NCBI RefSeq assembly: GCF_003290185.1
Contig: NZ_QNFY01000008.1
Location: forward strand, 62,001-126,000
Reading direction: 5' to 3'
Source of the DNA: Chryseobacterium lathyri
GTDB taxonomy: Bacteria; Bacteroidota; Bacteroidia; Flavobacteriales; Weeksellaceae
Length of the DNA stretch: 64,000 nt
In this document: in pieces, positions 52,918 to 61,920 of the stretch
How positions within the stretch are numbered: the first letter of the stretch is position 1
Layout: each line of letters starts with the position of its first letter
Program-made: the position numbers and the translations under genes
Notes under the pieces: generated by a model
The model's input: the letters and a program-made list of their open reading frames with translations, nothing else
The model's database searches: none
Told to the model about the DNA's origin: nothing

Positions 52918-53367
52918 TTAATCGTTGTGTTTTCCTATGTTTTCTATTTCGCTTTTTGCCGGAATATGTTTAAAATAATTTATAAGTACAACTGGACCTA
53001 CAACAAATAATAAATTTGAAAAAACATATAAAAATAAATATGTTGCAGGACTGGTAGTCCTTTGATATTTAACATAAAAAATTATTGCATGAAAAATAAT
53101 CATTAAGAATAAAGAGATGTTTAAATAGAAAAACATTTTCCTAGATTCTTTAAATATACTCACAAATGTAACAGTTAATAATGGAAGTATTAAAAAATAT
53201 AATGCATAAATAGGTATTTTAAATGCAGTATACTCTTCTGCCAATCCATATCCTCTTAAAAAAATTTTAAACATATTATATGCAAAAAATATCATCCAGC
53301 AAAGGACAAAAATAATTGCAAAAAAATAAGCAAACTTATTTTTAAGTATTCTTTCATCGTGAAGCAT
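52918..53367 (-). CDS. Four-helix integral membrane protein, unknown
   Basis: 149 residues, more AT-rich than its neighbours, with four hydrophobic segments at about 11-32, 47-70, 78-100 and 106-130, a basic N-terminus (HDERILKNKFA) and a polar C-terminus (HIPAKSEIENIGKHND). I recognise no family. It lies four bases after the DegT aminotransferase stop and 21 bases before galE, so it is co-expressed with surface-sugar genes. The base composition suggests later acquisition or relaxed selection. Confidence 0.78.
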   Translation of the reverse strand: MLHDERILKNKFAYFFAIIFVLCWMIFFAYNMFKIFLRGYGLAEEYTAFKIPIYALYFLILPLLTVTFVSIFKESRKMFFYLNISLFLMIIFHAIIFYVKYQRTTSPATYLFLYVFSNLLFVVGPVVLINYFKHIPAKSEIENIGKHND

Positions 53368-53371
53368 AGTC

Positions 53372-54496
53372 TTACTTCATAAACTCCAACACAGCATCAG
53401 AAATATACTTCAGCTGCTCTTCATCCAGTTCCGTATGCATCGGAAGAGAAATTACCTGGTCCAAAAGCTTATCTGTATTCACAAAATCTGCATCATTGCT
53501 TTCCTGATAATAAGCTTTCTGCTTTCTTAAGGCTACCGGATAATAGATCATCGCAGGAATTTCTTTTTCAGTCAGGAATTTTTGTAGCTCGTTACGTTTT
53601 CCGTTCAGAATTCTTAAAGTATACTGGTGAAATACATGAGTAGAATATTCCGCCCTTTTTGGAGTTAAAATATTTTCGTTTCCTGCAAAAGCTTCGTCAT
53701 AATAATCAGCTGCTTTTCTTCTCGCGTCATTGTAAGAATCAAGATTCGGAAGTTTTTTTCTCAAAACTGCAGCCTGAATACTGTCCAATCTGGAATTCAC
53801 ACCTACTTCATCATGATAATACCTCTCGTACATTCCGTGATTAACAATTCCTCTTAAACGGTGTGCCAGTTCATCATTATTGGTAAAAATAGCTCCACCA
53901 TCACCATAACAGCCTAAGTTTTTAGAAGGGAAAAAAGAAGTAGTTCCCACAGTTGCCATAGTTCCTGCATATTTTTCAGTACCGTCAGAGAATGTATATT
54001 GAGCCCCTATAGCCTGTGCATTGTCTTCAATGACATAAAGATTATGTTCTTCGGCAATTTTTAAGATTTCCTCCATATTGGCACACTGCCCGAAGATATG
54101 CACCGGGATAATTGCCTTTGTTCTTGGCGTAATTGCTTTTTTAATTTCTTCTGTAGAAATAGTGAATGTATCGTAATCTACATCTACCAGCACTGATTTC
54201 AGTTTAAGCAGATGAATAACTTCTACTGTAGCAGCAAAAGTGAAATCTGCAGTGATCACTTCATCCCCTTCTTTCAGGTCTAAAGCCATCAGCGCAATCT
54301 GCAAAGCATCCGTTCCGTTAGCACACGGGATCACATGCTTTACATCTAAATAAGATTCCAATTCATTCTGGAAAGACTTTACTTCAGGGCCGTTGATAAA
54401 AGCCGCAGAATCCATTACATTTAAAACCGCATTGTCTACATCATTCTTTATTTTGTAATACTGACTTTGCAAGTCAACCATCTGAATTTTTTTCAT
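53372..54496 (-). CDS. DegT/DnrJ/EryC1/StrS sugar aminotransferase
   Basis: 374-residue PLP enzyme that aminates nucleotide-linked keto-sugars. ANGTDALQIALMAL near residue 59 binds cofactor phosphate, VIEDNAQAIGAQY near 155 stacks the ring, and the Schiff-base lysine is in TTSFFPSKNLGCYGDGGAIF near 187; RLDSIQAAVLRKKL near 237 is typical of the family. The sugar is unknown; no dedicated nucleotide-sugar dehydratase is adjacent. First gene of the DegT-membrane protein-galE set. Confidence 0.92.
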   Translation of the reverse strand: MKKIQMVDLQSQYYKIKNDVDNAVLNVMDSAAFINGPEVKSFQNELESYLDVKHVIPCANGTDALQIALMALDLKEGDEVITADFTFAATVEVIHLLKLKSVLVDVDYDTFTISTEEIKKAITPRTKAIIPVHIFGQCANMEEILKIAEEHNLYVIEDNAQAIGAQYTFSDGTEKYAGTMATVGTTSFFPSKNLGCYGDGGAIFTNNDELAHRLRGIVNHGMYERYYHDEVGVNSRLDSIQAAVLRKKLPNLDSYNDARRKAADYYDEAFAGNENILTPKRAEYSTHVFHQYTLRILNGKRNELQKFLTEKEIPAMIYYPVALRKQKAYYQESNDADFVNTDKLLDQVISLPMHTELDEEQLKYISDAVLEFMK

Positions 54497-54582
54497 AAAT
54501 AAATATTTGTGTAAAAATAAGGAATTTAAAATCCTATCAAAAATTTTATTGATTTTGTTTTATCTTTATAAAAAATAACTTC

Positions 54583-56187
54583 ATGAAAAAACTTTTACTC
54601 TTTTGTCTTTTAGTAGGTTACTCTATCGTAAATGCGCAGACAGAGCTTGTTTTTGTTTATTTTACGGGCAAACCGAATAAAGCTGCTTTTTATGCAAATC
54701 CTCTTTCAGAACTGACACAAAAATCCCTTAACAGACGTACTTCTCTGGGCATTCCGTTAAATGATCAGGATGCCCCGATTGAACAGTCTTATATCCAGAA
54801 TCTTCAGAACCTCGGTTTTACGGTTACAGATTATTCCAAATGGCTTAACGGAGCGGCTGTAAATGCAACTCCGACACAAATAACAACTTTACAGGCCCAA
54901 CCCTATGTATCGTCAGTAGGACGCTTTGCAAGAAACACCGGTTCTGTTCCTAAAACAGCACATCAGGATAAATGGAATTTTTCTTCTGAGACTCAAAAGA
55001 CCCTGACTGTTTTTGATTATGGTTCGGGTTCTGCACAGATCGACCAGATCAATATAAGACCCCTTCACCTTGCCGGATTTACAGGAACAGGAGTTTCCAT
55101 TGCAGTTATCGATGCAGGCTTTCCTTATGTAGATACCGGTTCTGCCTTTGAAAGATTAAGGAATAATAATCATATTAAAGCTGTTTACGATTTTGTAACC
55201 AAAACAAGCAACGTATACAACCCTTCTGTCAGCAATCACGGATCTGCTGTGCTGGGAGCCATCGGAGGCTATATCGAAAACACTTTTGTAGGTTCTGCTC
55301 CGGATGCCGATTTCTATCTTTACCGCAGCGAAAATGCGGTTGGTGAAATTCCGGAAGAGGAATTATACTGGATAGAAGCAGCCGAAGAAGCAGACAGAAA
55401 AGGGGTCGATATTATTACGTCTTCTCTTGGATATAATGTTTTTGATGATTCCCGGTACAGTTACAGCTACTCGGATATGAATGGAACGACTTCTTTCATC
55501 GCAAGAGCTGCTGAAATAGCTGCTAATAAAGGAATTTTCGTTCTTACAGCGGCAGGAAATTCAGGCCAGCAGCCATGGCATTATATTATGACTCCTGCAG
55601 ACAATGCTAAGGTATTCAGCATAGGATCAGTAGATGATGCAGGAAGTTCTTCAGGATTTTCATCGTATGGCCCCAATACCATTGGTGTGGTAAAACCTGA
55701 TGGAAGTGCAAGAGGAACCGCATCTGCTACAGTTAACAACAGTACTTTAGTTTCGGTAAGCGGAACTTCTATCGCAACGCCCATAGCTGCCGGTGGCGTG
55801 GCATGTTTCATCCAGGCTTTTCCTTCCATGAATAGGGAACTGATGAGAACCAAACTGAGAGAGACCGCTTCACTTTATCCGGCTCACACAGACCAGATGG
55901 GTTACGGTATTCTTAATTTTGGAAACCTTTATAATCAGGTATTAAATACTTCTGAAATGGTGAAGAAAGACAAGTTTGCCATTTTTCCGAATCCTGCTAA
56001 AAATATTTTGAATGTAGCTTCTGAAAGCGAAATCCTGTCGCTGGAAGTCTATGATAATTTAGGAAAGCTGATCAGAAAAAATAACAGTCAGAAATCTATA
56101 AAAGTGGAAGATTTTCCGAAAGGAACTTATTATCTGAAAATCCAGGCGAAGGATCAGCTTTTTTATGAGAAGTTTTTAAAGGAATAG
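54583..56187 (+). CDS. Subtilisin-like (S8) serine protease with T9SS sorting domain
   Basis: 534 residues. Signal peptide (MKKLLLFCLLVGYSIVNAQ), a pro-region (about 20-140), then the S8 catalytic domain with Asp in VSIAVIDAGFPYVD (about 178), His in NHGSAVLGAIGG (about 217), oxyanion Asn in AAGNSGQQPW (about 325), and Ser in SGTSIATPIAAGG (about 395). The final 75 residues form a T9SS type A sorting domain (FAIFPNPAKNILNVAS). Second T9SS cargo in the window. Secreted nutrient-acquiring or processing protease. Confidence 0.93.
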   Translation: MKKLLLFCLLVGYSIVNAQTELVFVYFTGKPNKAAFYANPLSELTQKSLNRRTSLGIPLNDQDAPIEQSYIQNLQNLGFTVTDYSKWLNGAAVNATPTQITTLQAQPYVSSVGRFARNTGSVPKTAHQDKWNFSSETQKTLTVFDYGSGSAQIDQINIRPLHLAGFTGTGVSIAVIDAGFPYVDTGSAFERLRNNNHIKAVYDFVTKTSNVYNPSVSNHGSAVLGAIGGYIENTFVGSAPDADFYLYRSENAVGEIPEEELYWIEAAEEADRKGVDIITSSLGYNVFDDSRYSYSYSDMNGTTSFIARAAEIAANKGIFVLTAAGNSGQQPWHYIMTPADNAKVFSIGSVDDAGSSSGFSSYGPNTIGVVKPDGSARGTASATVNNSTLVSVSGTSIATPIAAGGVACFIQAFPSMNRELMRTKLRETASLYPAHTDQMGYGILNFGNLYNQVLNTSEMVKKDKFAIFPNPAKNILNVASESEILSLEVYDNLGKLIRKNNSQKSIKVEDFPKGTYYLKIQAKDQLFYEKFLKE

Positions 56188-56351
56188 TTATTTGATATTT
56201 CTAATCCTGAATTTATTTTCAACCACAAATAACATAAATGCTACAAGTTCAAATCAATGGAAAGGATTTGCCATTTCATTGTCACACTTAAAAAGTAAAA
56301 TTATTAAGGCTGAAAGTACAAACTATTCCCTCAATAAACTACCAAAGATAT

Positions 56352-56384
56352 ATCCTTGTCAAGGTTTAAAACCTTGACAAGGAT
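56352..56384. repeat. Hairpin repeat CCTTGTCAAGG type, copy 2
   Basis: Perfect 16-base arms (ATCCTTGTCAAGGTTT at 56352-56367, reverse complement at 56369-56384) around one base. Each arm is itself a small palindrome, CCTTG-T-CAAGG. Matches the imperfect copy at 9480-9520. Confidence 0.88.
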
Positions 56385-56401
56385 TAATTTTCAATAGAAA
56401 A

Positions 56402-56451
56402 GGGCTTTAGCCCGTTTCACTTTTATCACCAATCAAATTGGCTTTAGCCAA
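56402..56451. repeat. Two hairpins with a shared GGCTTTAGCC core
   Basis: GGGC-TTTA-GCCC at 56402-56413 and TTGGC-TTTA-GCCAA at 56438-56451: the same loop and core with different outer pairs, implying compensatory change. Confidence 0.7.
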
Positions 56452-56461
56452 ATGTTAAAAC

Positions 56462-56486
56462 AACGCCTCTCAAATTGAGAGGCGTT
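56462..56486 (-). terminator. ppc terminator
   Basis: AACGCCTCTCAA, one base, TTGAGAGGCGTT: a perfect 12-bp arm pair (about 10 bp when looped) 12 bases beyond the ppc stop, followed on the minus strand by GTTTTAAC. Confidence 0.85.
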
Positions 56487-56497
56487 AATATATTTAG

Positions 56498-59032
56498 TTA
56501 AGCTGAATTTCTGCTCGCGTTAATATTTCCGAATAATGATCTGGTCACCAGCTTTTCATAAGCTTCTTTATTTCCCTCTCCTTTCTGGATTTTCATCAGC
56601 GCATACTGCTGGATACTCAACAGCGGAAGTACGATCTTCTCACGGATTTTCACCGATTTTCTGGACAATGGATCTTCTTCCTGCAGCATTTTGAAGCCGG
56701 TAAGCTCAAGCATAATGTCTCTTGAAAGTATATATTCATCAAAAAGAACATTCCAAAATGCACCAAATTTTGGATTATTTTTAATGTAATACGTCAGCGG
56801 AAAATAAGATTTGTTCATACTCATCATCGAGTTCAGAACTAAAGTTTTGAAGAAATCCGAGCCTTTGTACAGTTCTTTCACTTCATCCAGCCTTCCTTGC
56901 TCTTTCATCTGCTGCATAGCAAACCCGAACCCAAAAAATCCGGGAACATTCTGCTTCAGCTGAGACCATGATCCCACAAATGGGATTGCCCTGAGGTCTT
57001 CAAATTTCAGTTCAGTGCCATTCCCTCTTTTGGACGGGCGGCTTCCGATATTTGTTTTACCGTAATATTCCAAAGTACTCATCTCCTGGAGATAAGGAAC
57101 AAACATTGGGTGAGCTTTAAGGTCTGAATATTTTTTGTAACTGATATCGGCAAGCTCGGCGATCAGTTTTCTTTCTTTTTCTGTAAGATCTTTTTTGGAG
57201 TTTTTAAAGACATCATTTTCAACTCCGGCAGTAAGAAGCTGCTCAAAATTGTATTTGGCCTGTTCTTTATTTCCGAAAATACTGGTGATCGTCTGTCCCT
57301 GGATGGTCAGTTCAATTTTATTGTTGGCAATCGTATTTCCCTGTGATGCATAAAAATCATGGGTCTTCCCTCCTCCTCTTGCCGGCGGACCGCCTCTGCC
57401 GTCGAAAAACACTACTTTAATTCCATTCTGAACGGAAAGTTTAGTTAAAACTTCTTTCGCCTTATAAATTTCCCAGTTGGCTTTCAGATATCCGCCATCT
57501 TTTGTTCCGTCTGAAAAACCAAGCATAATAGTCTGTTGATTTCCTCTGCTTTCAAGATGTTTTTTATAAACAGGGTTCTGATAAAGCTCTTTCATGACAT
57601 TTTCGGAATTGGCAAGGCCTTCCATGGTTTCAAAAAGCGGAACAATATCCATTTTGATCTCTTCATCCTGATATCCGCAGATTTTAAAGAATGCATACAC
57701 ATTCATCACATCTTTTACGGCATCGGAATTCGAAATAATATAGCGGTTCATTCCCCTTTGCCCATTAAGATCCTGAATCTCGGAAACCTGTGAAACTGTT
57801 AGTAAGGTATCTTTAACGATATCTTCAAACTGATCTGCATTAACTTTATGATTAAGCTGGATCAGCTTATCGAATTTTTCTTCTTCACTAGCTTCAATAT
57901 TACCATAAACTTTTGCAAAAACCTCATCAATAACTTTCTGATGGATCCTGCTGTCCTGGCGAACATCCAACGTTGCAAAATGAGTTCCGAAAATTTTCAC
58001 ACGGTCTCTGAAATTCGCCAGCAGGTCTAAAAACAGGGAATTGTGCTCCTTCACCAGTATTTTTTCAGCTTCGTCTGCTTTTTTCAGAATATCCTCTGCT
58101 GTAATTATATTTCCATTGAAGATCGCTCCATACAGCTCATCGCTTAATTTTGTCAATACTTCAGAAACTCCTCTGAAGCTTAACCTTCTTCTTATAAATT
58201 TTAAATGACTGTAATAAGATTTCAGAATTGCGGAACGGAGCTCTTCTGCTACTCTTTTGGTAACATCAGCGGTTACAAACGGGTTTCCGTCCCTGTCTCC
58301 ACCCGGCCAGAAGCCAAGCTGAATAAGATCTTCGTGAAGATGGAAATGACCGTTTCCAAACGTTTTTTTGATTTTGGTAAACAGCTCTCCGATCGTATCG
58401 TAATAAACATATCTTAAATAAGAAATAATGCTAAGCGCTTCATCAATTGGAGTCGGCTTTTCTTTATTAACGAAAGGCGTTTTTCCCAACTGCTGCAAAA
58501 GCATATCAATCTGGGTAACGGAATCACTGGTAATAGCTCCCCGTAAATCCTGGATAATCCTCTGTACCGAACTTGGATAAAACTGGGTCGGGTGCGCTGT
58601 AAAAACTACTTTTACCGTAAAATCCTTCAGTTTTTCACGGACTTTTTCAAGTTTATGGTCCTGGTATGAACGTTCAAACAGATTAGTTACTGTTCCGCTG
58701 TCGCTTTCAGAATGGAGGTTTGGAAATGCAGCATCTTCTATACTATCAAACAAAACTACCTGTCTTTCTATGTACTGTATGATCTTAAAAAGCAGTTCTA
58801 TTTTCTGCTCTTCTGTTTGAAGATCTGTATGGTTTTTAAAGAATTCTTCGACAATTTCCTCAGGGGTTTTGCCTTCTTCATATCCGTTTCGGCTTTCCTC
58901 ATAAAGGAAGGGAAGAAGCATCCCGATATTGGTCATTTTATCATAAGGCAGGCTCATAAATAATGAATTGTAGATCTGGAATTTATTCTCCACGATCTGC
59001 CTGAATTTTTCTGCTCGTTGGTCGTGTATCAT
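56498..59032 (-). CDS. ppc: Phosphoenolpyruvate carboxylase
   Basis: Carboxylates PEP to oxaloacetate, replenishing the citric acid cycle, which fits growth on acetate or propionate and feeds aspartate to the pyr and arg pathways. 844 residues. The catalytic His motif is VVFTAHPTQFYPSS near residue 149; FFDGRGGPPARGGGKTH lies near 548 and the QTESGP-like second motif is degenerate. Bacteroidota PEPC enzymes are often shorter than the E. coli protein (883). A TACATTTG -7 box ends four bases upstream of the ATG, suggesting leaderless mRNA. Confidence 0.93.
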   Translation of the reverse strand: MIHDQRAEKFRQIVENKFQIYNSLFMSLPYDKMTNIGMLLPFLYEESRNGYEEGKTPEEIVEEFFKNHTDLQTEEQKIELLFKIIQYIERQVVLFDSIEDAAFPNLHSESDSGTVTNLFERSYQDHKLEKVREKLKDFTVKVVFTAHPTQFYPSSVQRIIQDLRGAITSDSVTQIDMLLQQLGKTPFVNKEKPTPIDEALSIISYLRYVYYDTIGELFTKIKKTFGNGHFHLHEDLIQLGFWPGGDRDGNPFVTADVTKRVAEELRSAILKSYYSHLKFIRRRLSFRGVSEVLTKLSDELYGAIFNGNIITAEDILKKADEAEKILVKEHNSLFLDLLANFRDRVKIFGTHFATLDVRQDSRIHQKVIDEVFAKVYGNIEASEEEKFDKLIQLNHKVNADQFEDIVKDTLLTVSQVSEIQDLNGQRGMNRYIISNSDAVKDVMNVYAFFKICGYQDEEIKMDIVPLFETMEGLANSENVMKELYQNPVYKKHLESRGNQQTIMLGFSDGTKDGGYLKANWEIYKAKEVLTKLSVQNGIKVVFFDGRGGPPARGGGKTHDFYASQGNTIANNKIELTIQGQTITSIFGNKEQAKYNFEQLLTAGVENDVFKNSKKDLTEKERKLIAELADISYKKYSDLKAHPMFVPYLQEMSTLEYYGKTNIGSRPSKRGNGTELKFEDLRAIPFVGSWSQLKQNVPGFFGFGFAMQQMKEQGRLDEVKELYKGSDFFKTLVLNSMMSMNKSYFPLTYYIKNNPKFGAFWNVLFDEYILSRDIMLELTGFKMLQEEDPLSRKSVKIREKIVLPLLSIQQYALMKIQKGEGNKEAYEKLVTRSLFGNINASRNSA

Positions 59033-59036
59033 ATAA

Positions 59037-59044
59037 CAAATGTA
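59037..59044 (-). promoter_or_regulatory. -7 element of ppc, adjacent to the start codon
   Basis: TACATTTG on the minus strand, four bases before the ppc ATG. No -33 element at 19-21 bases is obvious, so support is partial. Confidence 0.5.
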
Positions 59045-59167
59045 ATGGATTTTGGTTTTAAATTAATTGACAAATGACAAAAAATACTGCTACAGGAACA
59101 AAATTATTTTTTGACTACAACTGTTTAATGATTAATTTTACTTTTCACAGAAATTAATCAAGATCCC

Positions 59168-59572
59168 ATGAAAAATATATTCATATTCCTCTTAATGGCT
59201 TTTATTTTCACAGGCTGTGGTGAAGATTGCTATAATGCCCCGCAGACGATTGCTTTTAAATTCGTTGATTCTAATGATGAAAATCTAATCACGAACGGAA
59301 CACTTATTGCCTATTCGATAAAGGACGAAAATCAGGTTGGAATACAATTGACCAAAACATCCGACGATATGATTATTTTAGAAAATGTGGGTGCTTATAA
59401 TGGGACAAAAAATTATACTTTCCAATCTAATGTTAAAGCTTTTGACTTTTCAATACAGTCTTCAGAATTTAAAGGGGGTTGTGACGGGTATCAGATCAAT
59501 AAATTAACATTTACCGGTGTAGGTATTGATGTAACAGACGAAAAAGGATATTATAAAATTGTACTTCAATAG
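59168..59572 (+). CDS. Small lipoprotein, unknown
   Basis: 134 residues with a lipoprotein signal (MKNIFIFLLMAFIFTGC, lipobox Cys17) and a mature part predicted to be beta-rich. Three cysteines after the lipid anchor (GEDC, about residue 21; KGGCDGY, about 107) could form a disulfide. No family recognised. 35 bases before the next secreted-protein gene, so probably co-transcribed. Confidence 0.78.
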   Translation: MKNIFIFLLMAFIFTGCGEDCYNAPQTIAFKFVDSNDENLITNGTLIAYSIKDENQVGIQLTKTSDDMIILENVGAYNGTKNYTFQSNVKAFDFSIQSSEFKGGCDGYQINKLTFTGVGIDVTDEKGYYKIVLQ

Positions 59573-59607
59573 ATTAAATAGCCTTAATATTATTAAGAAT
59601 AATAAGT

Positions 59608-60222
59608 ATGAAAATTATTTCGATTGTCTCTTTTCTGATTCCGGGTTTATTACTTTCCCAAAATACAGTTCCCTCCGATTTCAAAAAAATTCCTGATATT
59701 CTGGACACCGCTGAATATTTATATCCGTTCATTGTTCCGGACAAAGACTATGGCTACTGGAGGGTACTTACCAATGATCCTGATCCGGAAAAAGCTGTGA
59801 TCTACGAAAGCCAGATGCCGGATTTCATGACCATTAATGAGTCTCTTCCTGAGAGAGGTTTTTTCCAGAAATGCATTGGTGAAAAATGTTTCACATATAT
59901 TCTTGCCTGCAAAAAAGATCGGTCCGTGTATTTCTCTAATGAACAGCAACTGAGAGATTTCATCGGAACGGTTGACAATCTTCCGGAAGCTATTTTATTG
60001 GTCCAAACTTATGGTTTTAAAGTAGATACAAGCGATAAATTGGGTGGCTCCTATAAGATTGAGGACAAGCATATTTATCTGTATGCTTCAAAGTCTAAAG
60101 GATATCCGGAAATGAAAGAATCTTACTTTATAAAGATCAACAGAAAAACCGGAAAACTGGAATCTACAAGTAAAGGTGTCTATTTTAAAAGTGAGAATTG
60201 TAATCAACCCATTTCTCAGTAG
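59608..60222 (+). CDS. Secreted protein, unknown
   Basis: 204 residues with an N-terminal signal (MKIISIVSFLIPGLLLSQ). The mature part contains ECFTYILACK-like segments with cysteines at FFQKCIGEKCFTYILAC (about residues 88-105) and ends KSENCNQPISQ. Alternating strand pattern; no enzyme motif found. Follows the small lipoprotein gene by 35 bases. Function unknown. Confidence 0.75.
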   Translation: MKIISIVSFLIPGLLLSQNTVPSDFKKIPDILDTAEYLYPFIVPDKDYGYWRVLTNDPDPEKAVIYESQMPDFMTINESLPERGFFQKCIGEKCFTYILACKKDRSVYFSNEQQLRDFIGTVDNLPEAILLVQTYGFKVDTSDKLGGSYKIEDKHIYLYASKSKGYPEMKESYFIKINRKTGKLESTSKGVYFKSENCNQPISQ

Positions 60223-60265
60223 AAGTAAGAAAGTAATATCAATATATTTTATATTTAAAATTCCC

Positions 60266-60292
60266 GCTGATTAAGCAGATTGTGCAGATTTT
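60266..60292 (+). repeat. Nine-base tandem repeat (GCAGATTNN)
   Basis: GCTGATTAA, GCAGATTGT, GCAGATTTT: three contiguous 9-base units. A degenerate relative is at 26282-26301. Intergenic, between the secreted-protein gene and the alcohol dehydrogenase gene. Confidence 0.65.
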
Positions 60293-60475
60293 TTTATGCT
60301 ATAGCTTGGATGAAATCAACTTTGTGGATTCCTGCTTTGCAACCTCAAATTATATAAACTCTGCATTAAATCATAACCAAGATCTTTCAGAGCAGGTAAA
60401 ATTTATATTGTTATTATAAAAGACTTCGATAGGAATTTTAAAATTTCATTAACTTAGTTTTCAACTTGCATTGCT

Positions 60476-60483
60476 TAAATTTG
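60476..60483 (+). promoter_or_regulatory. -7 element of the alcohol dehydrogenase gene
   Basis: TAAATTTG, 20 bases upstream of the ATG at 60504; an in-frame TTG at 60471 overlaps it and is therefore not the start. Confidence 0.55.
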
Positions 60484-60503
60484 GATCAAATAAATTTAGA
60501 ACA

Positions 60504-61667
60504 ATGCTTAATTTCGAATTTAAAAATCCTACAAAAATACTTTTTGGAAAAGGCGAGATCGCTAAAATTTCACGTGAAGTTCCAAAAGATGCCAAAATAT
60601 TAATGATCTATGGAGGCGGAAGCATCAAAAACAATGGTGTTTACGATCAGGTAAAGGAAGCTCTGAAAGATCATGATTTATATGAATTCGGAGGTGTACC
60701 TGCCAATCCGGAATATGAAGTACTGATTAATGCTTTAAGCTTTATCAAAGAAAAAAATATCAACTACCTTCTTGCTGTAGGCGGTGGATCTGTTATTGAC
60801 GGAACTAAATTCCTTTCTGCCGCTGCCAACTATACAGGCGAACCTTGGGAAATCCTTAAAAATTCAGTGAGAACATTTGAAGGGGAAGGAATGCCTTTCG
60901 GAAGTATTCTTACATTGCCGGCAACAGGCTCTGAAATGAATTCGGGCTATGTCATTTCAAGAAGAGAAACTAATGAGAAATTATCTTCCGGTGGTCCTGG
61001 GCTTTTCCCACAGTTTTCAGTACTGGATCCTGAAGTAATCAGAACAATTCCTAAAAACCAGATTGTGAACGGAATTACCGATGCTTACACCCACGTTCTG
61101 GAGCAGTATATGACAGCCCCTTCTTCTGCTGATCTTCAGGAAAGAATTGCAGAAAGCATTCTCATCAGTCTTCAGGAAACGGCTCCAAAAGTTCTGGCTG
61201 ATGATTTTGATTATGATGCTGCCGGAAACTTTATGTGGTGCTGTACGATGGCTCTGAACGGACTTATCCAGAAAGGGGTAATCACGGACTGGGCTGTACA
61301 TGCCATGGGACATGAACTGACTGCTTATTTCGGGATCGATCATGCAAGAACTTTAGCCGTTATTGCACCTTCCCATTACCGTTATAATTTTGAAACGAAA
61401 AAAGGAAAGCTGGCACAGTATGCTGAAAGAGTTTGGGGAATTAAAGACGGAACCTTAGAGGAAAAAGCAGAACTTGGAATCAAAAAAATGGAAGAATTTT
61501 TCCACAGCCTGAATATCAAAACAAAGCTTTCGGAATATACAGAAGATTACAAAGGTACTGCTGAAAGAGTGGAAAAAGCTTTTACAGACAGAAGCTGGTC
61601 CGGGCTTGGTGAGTACAAGAAACTGACCCCTCAGGATGCTTATAAGATTGTTGAGATGAGTTATTAG
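60504..61667 (+). CDS. Iron-containing alcohol/aldehyde oxidoreductase (YqhD/BdhA-like)
   Basis: 387 residues. NAD(P)-binding VGGGSVIDGTKFLSAAANY near 95, LPATGSEMNSGYVISRRE near 140, and the metal ligands as Asp and His in NGITDAYTHVLEQY (about 195) and His in AVHAMGHELTAYFGIDHA (about 265 and 278). This pattern fits NADPH-dependent YqhD/butanol dehydrogenases that detoxify short aldehydes. Single gene with its own -7 box. Confidence 0.93.
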   Translation: MLNFEFKNPTKILFGKGEIAKISREVPKDAKILMIYGGGSIKNNGVYDQVKEALKDHDLYEFGGVPANPEYEVLINALSFIKEKNINYLLAVGGGSVIDGTKFLSAAANYTGEPWEILKNSVRTFEGEGMPFGSILTLPATGSEMNSGYVISRRETNEKLSSGGPGLFPQFSVLDPEVIRTIPKNQIVNGITDAYTHVLEQYMTAPSSADLQERIAESILISLQETAPKVLADDFDYDAAGNFMWCCTMALNGLIQKGVITDWAVHAMGHELTAYFGIDHARTLAVIAPSHYRYNFETKKGKLAQYAERVWGIKDGTLEEKAELGIKKMEEFFHSLNIKTKLSEYTEDYKGTAERVEKAFTDRSWSGLGEYKKLTPQDAYKIVEMSY

Positions 61668-61920
61668 ATTTCGGAGTGATAGATTGAAGGTTTGAGAATA
61701 AATGAGTGCAGATACGAGTTGCTGTCGATTGAGCGTCTGATATATGATCAAAGACGGAATTTTCGAACCATGATTAGTTTCTGCAACCTAAAATCTTCAT
61801 ATTTAGCCTCCTCTTCTATAAAAAAAACGGTTATTTATAAACATTCGTTTAAAAAAGCTTGATTTCATTATAGATATTTCAAATTTATTTATATTTTAGC
61901 GTATTCTTAAATTTGTGAAA
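61668..61920. other. Intergenic region, no gene seen
   Basis: 253 bases between the alcohol dehydrogenase gene and the small lipoprotein gene. A loose 7-base rhythm (AGTGATA, GATTGAA, GGTTTGA) follows the stop codon but is too weak to call. The remainder is AT-rich without features. Confidence 0.4.

Larger units (their letters stand above)
56188..56497. other. Hairpin-rich intergenic region
   Basis: 310 bases between the S8 protease and ppc genes (convergent). It holds the CCTTGTCAAGG hairpin (copy 2), two TTTA-loop hairpins and the ppc terminator. No gene seen. Confidence 0.65.
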
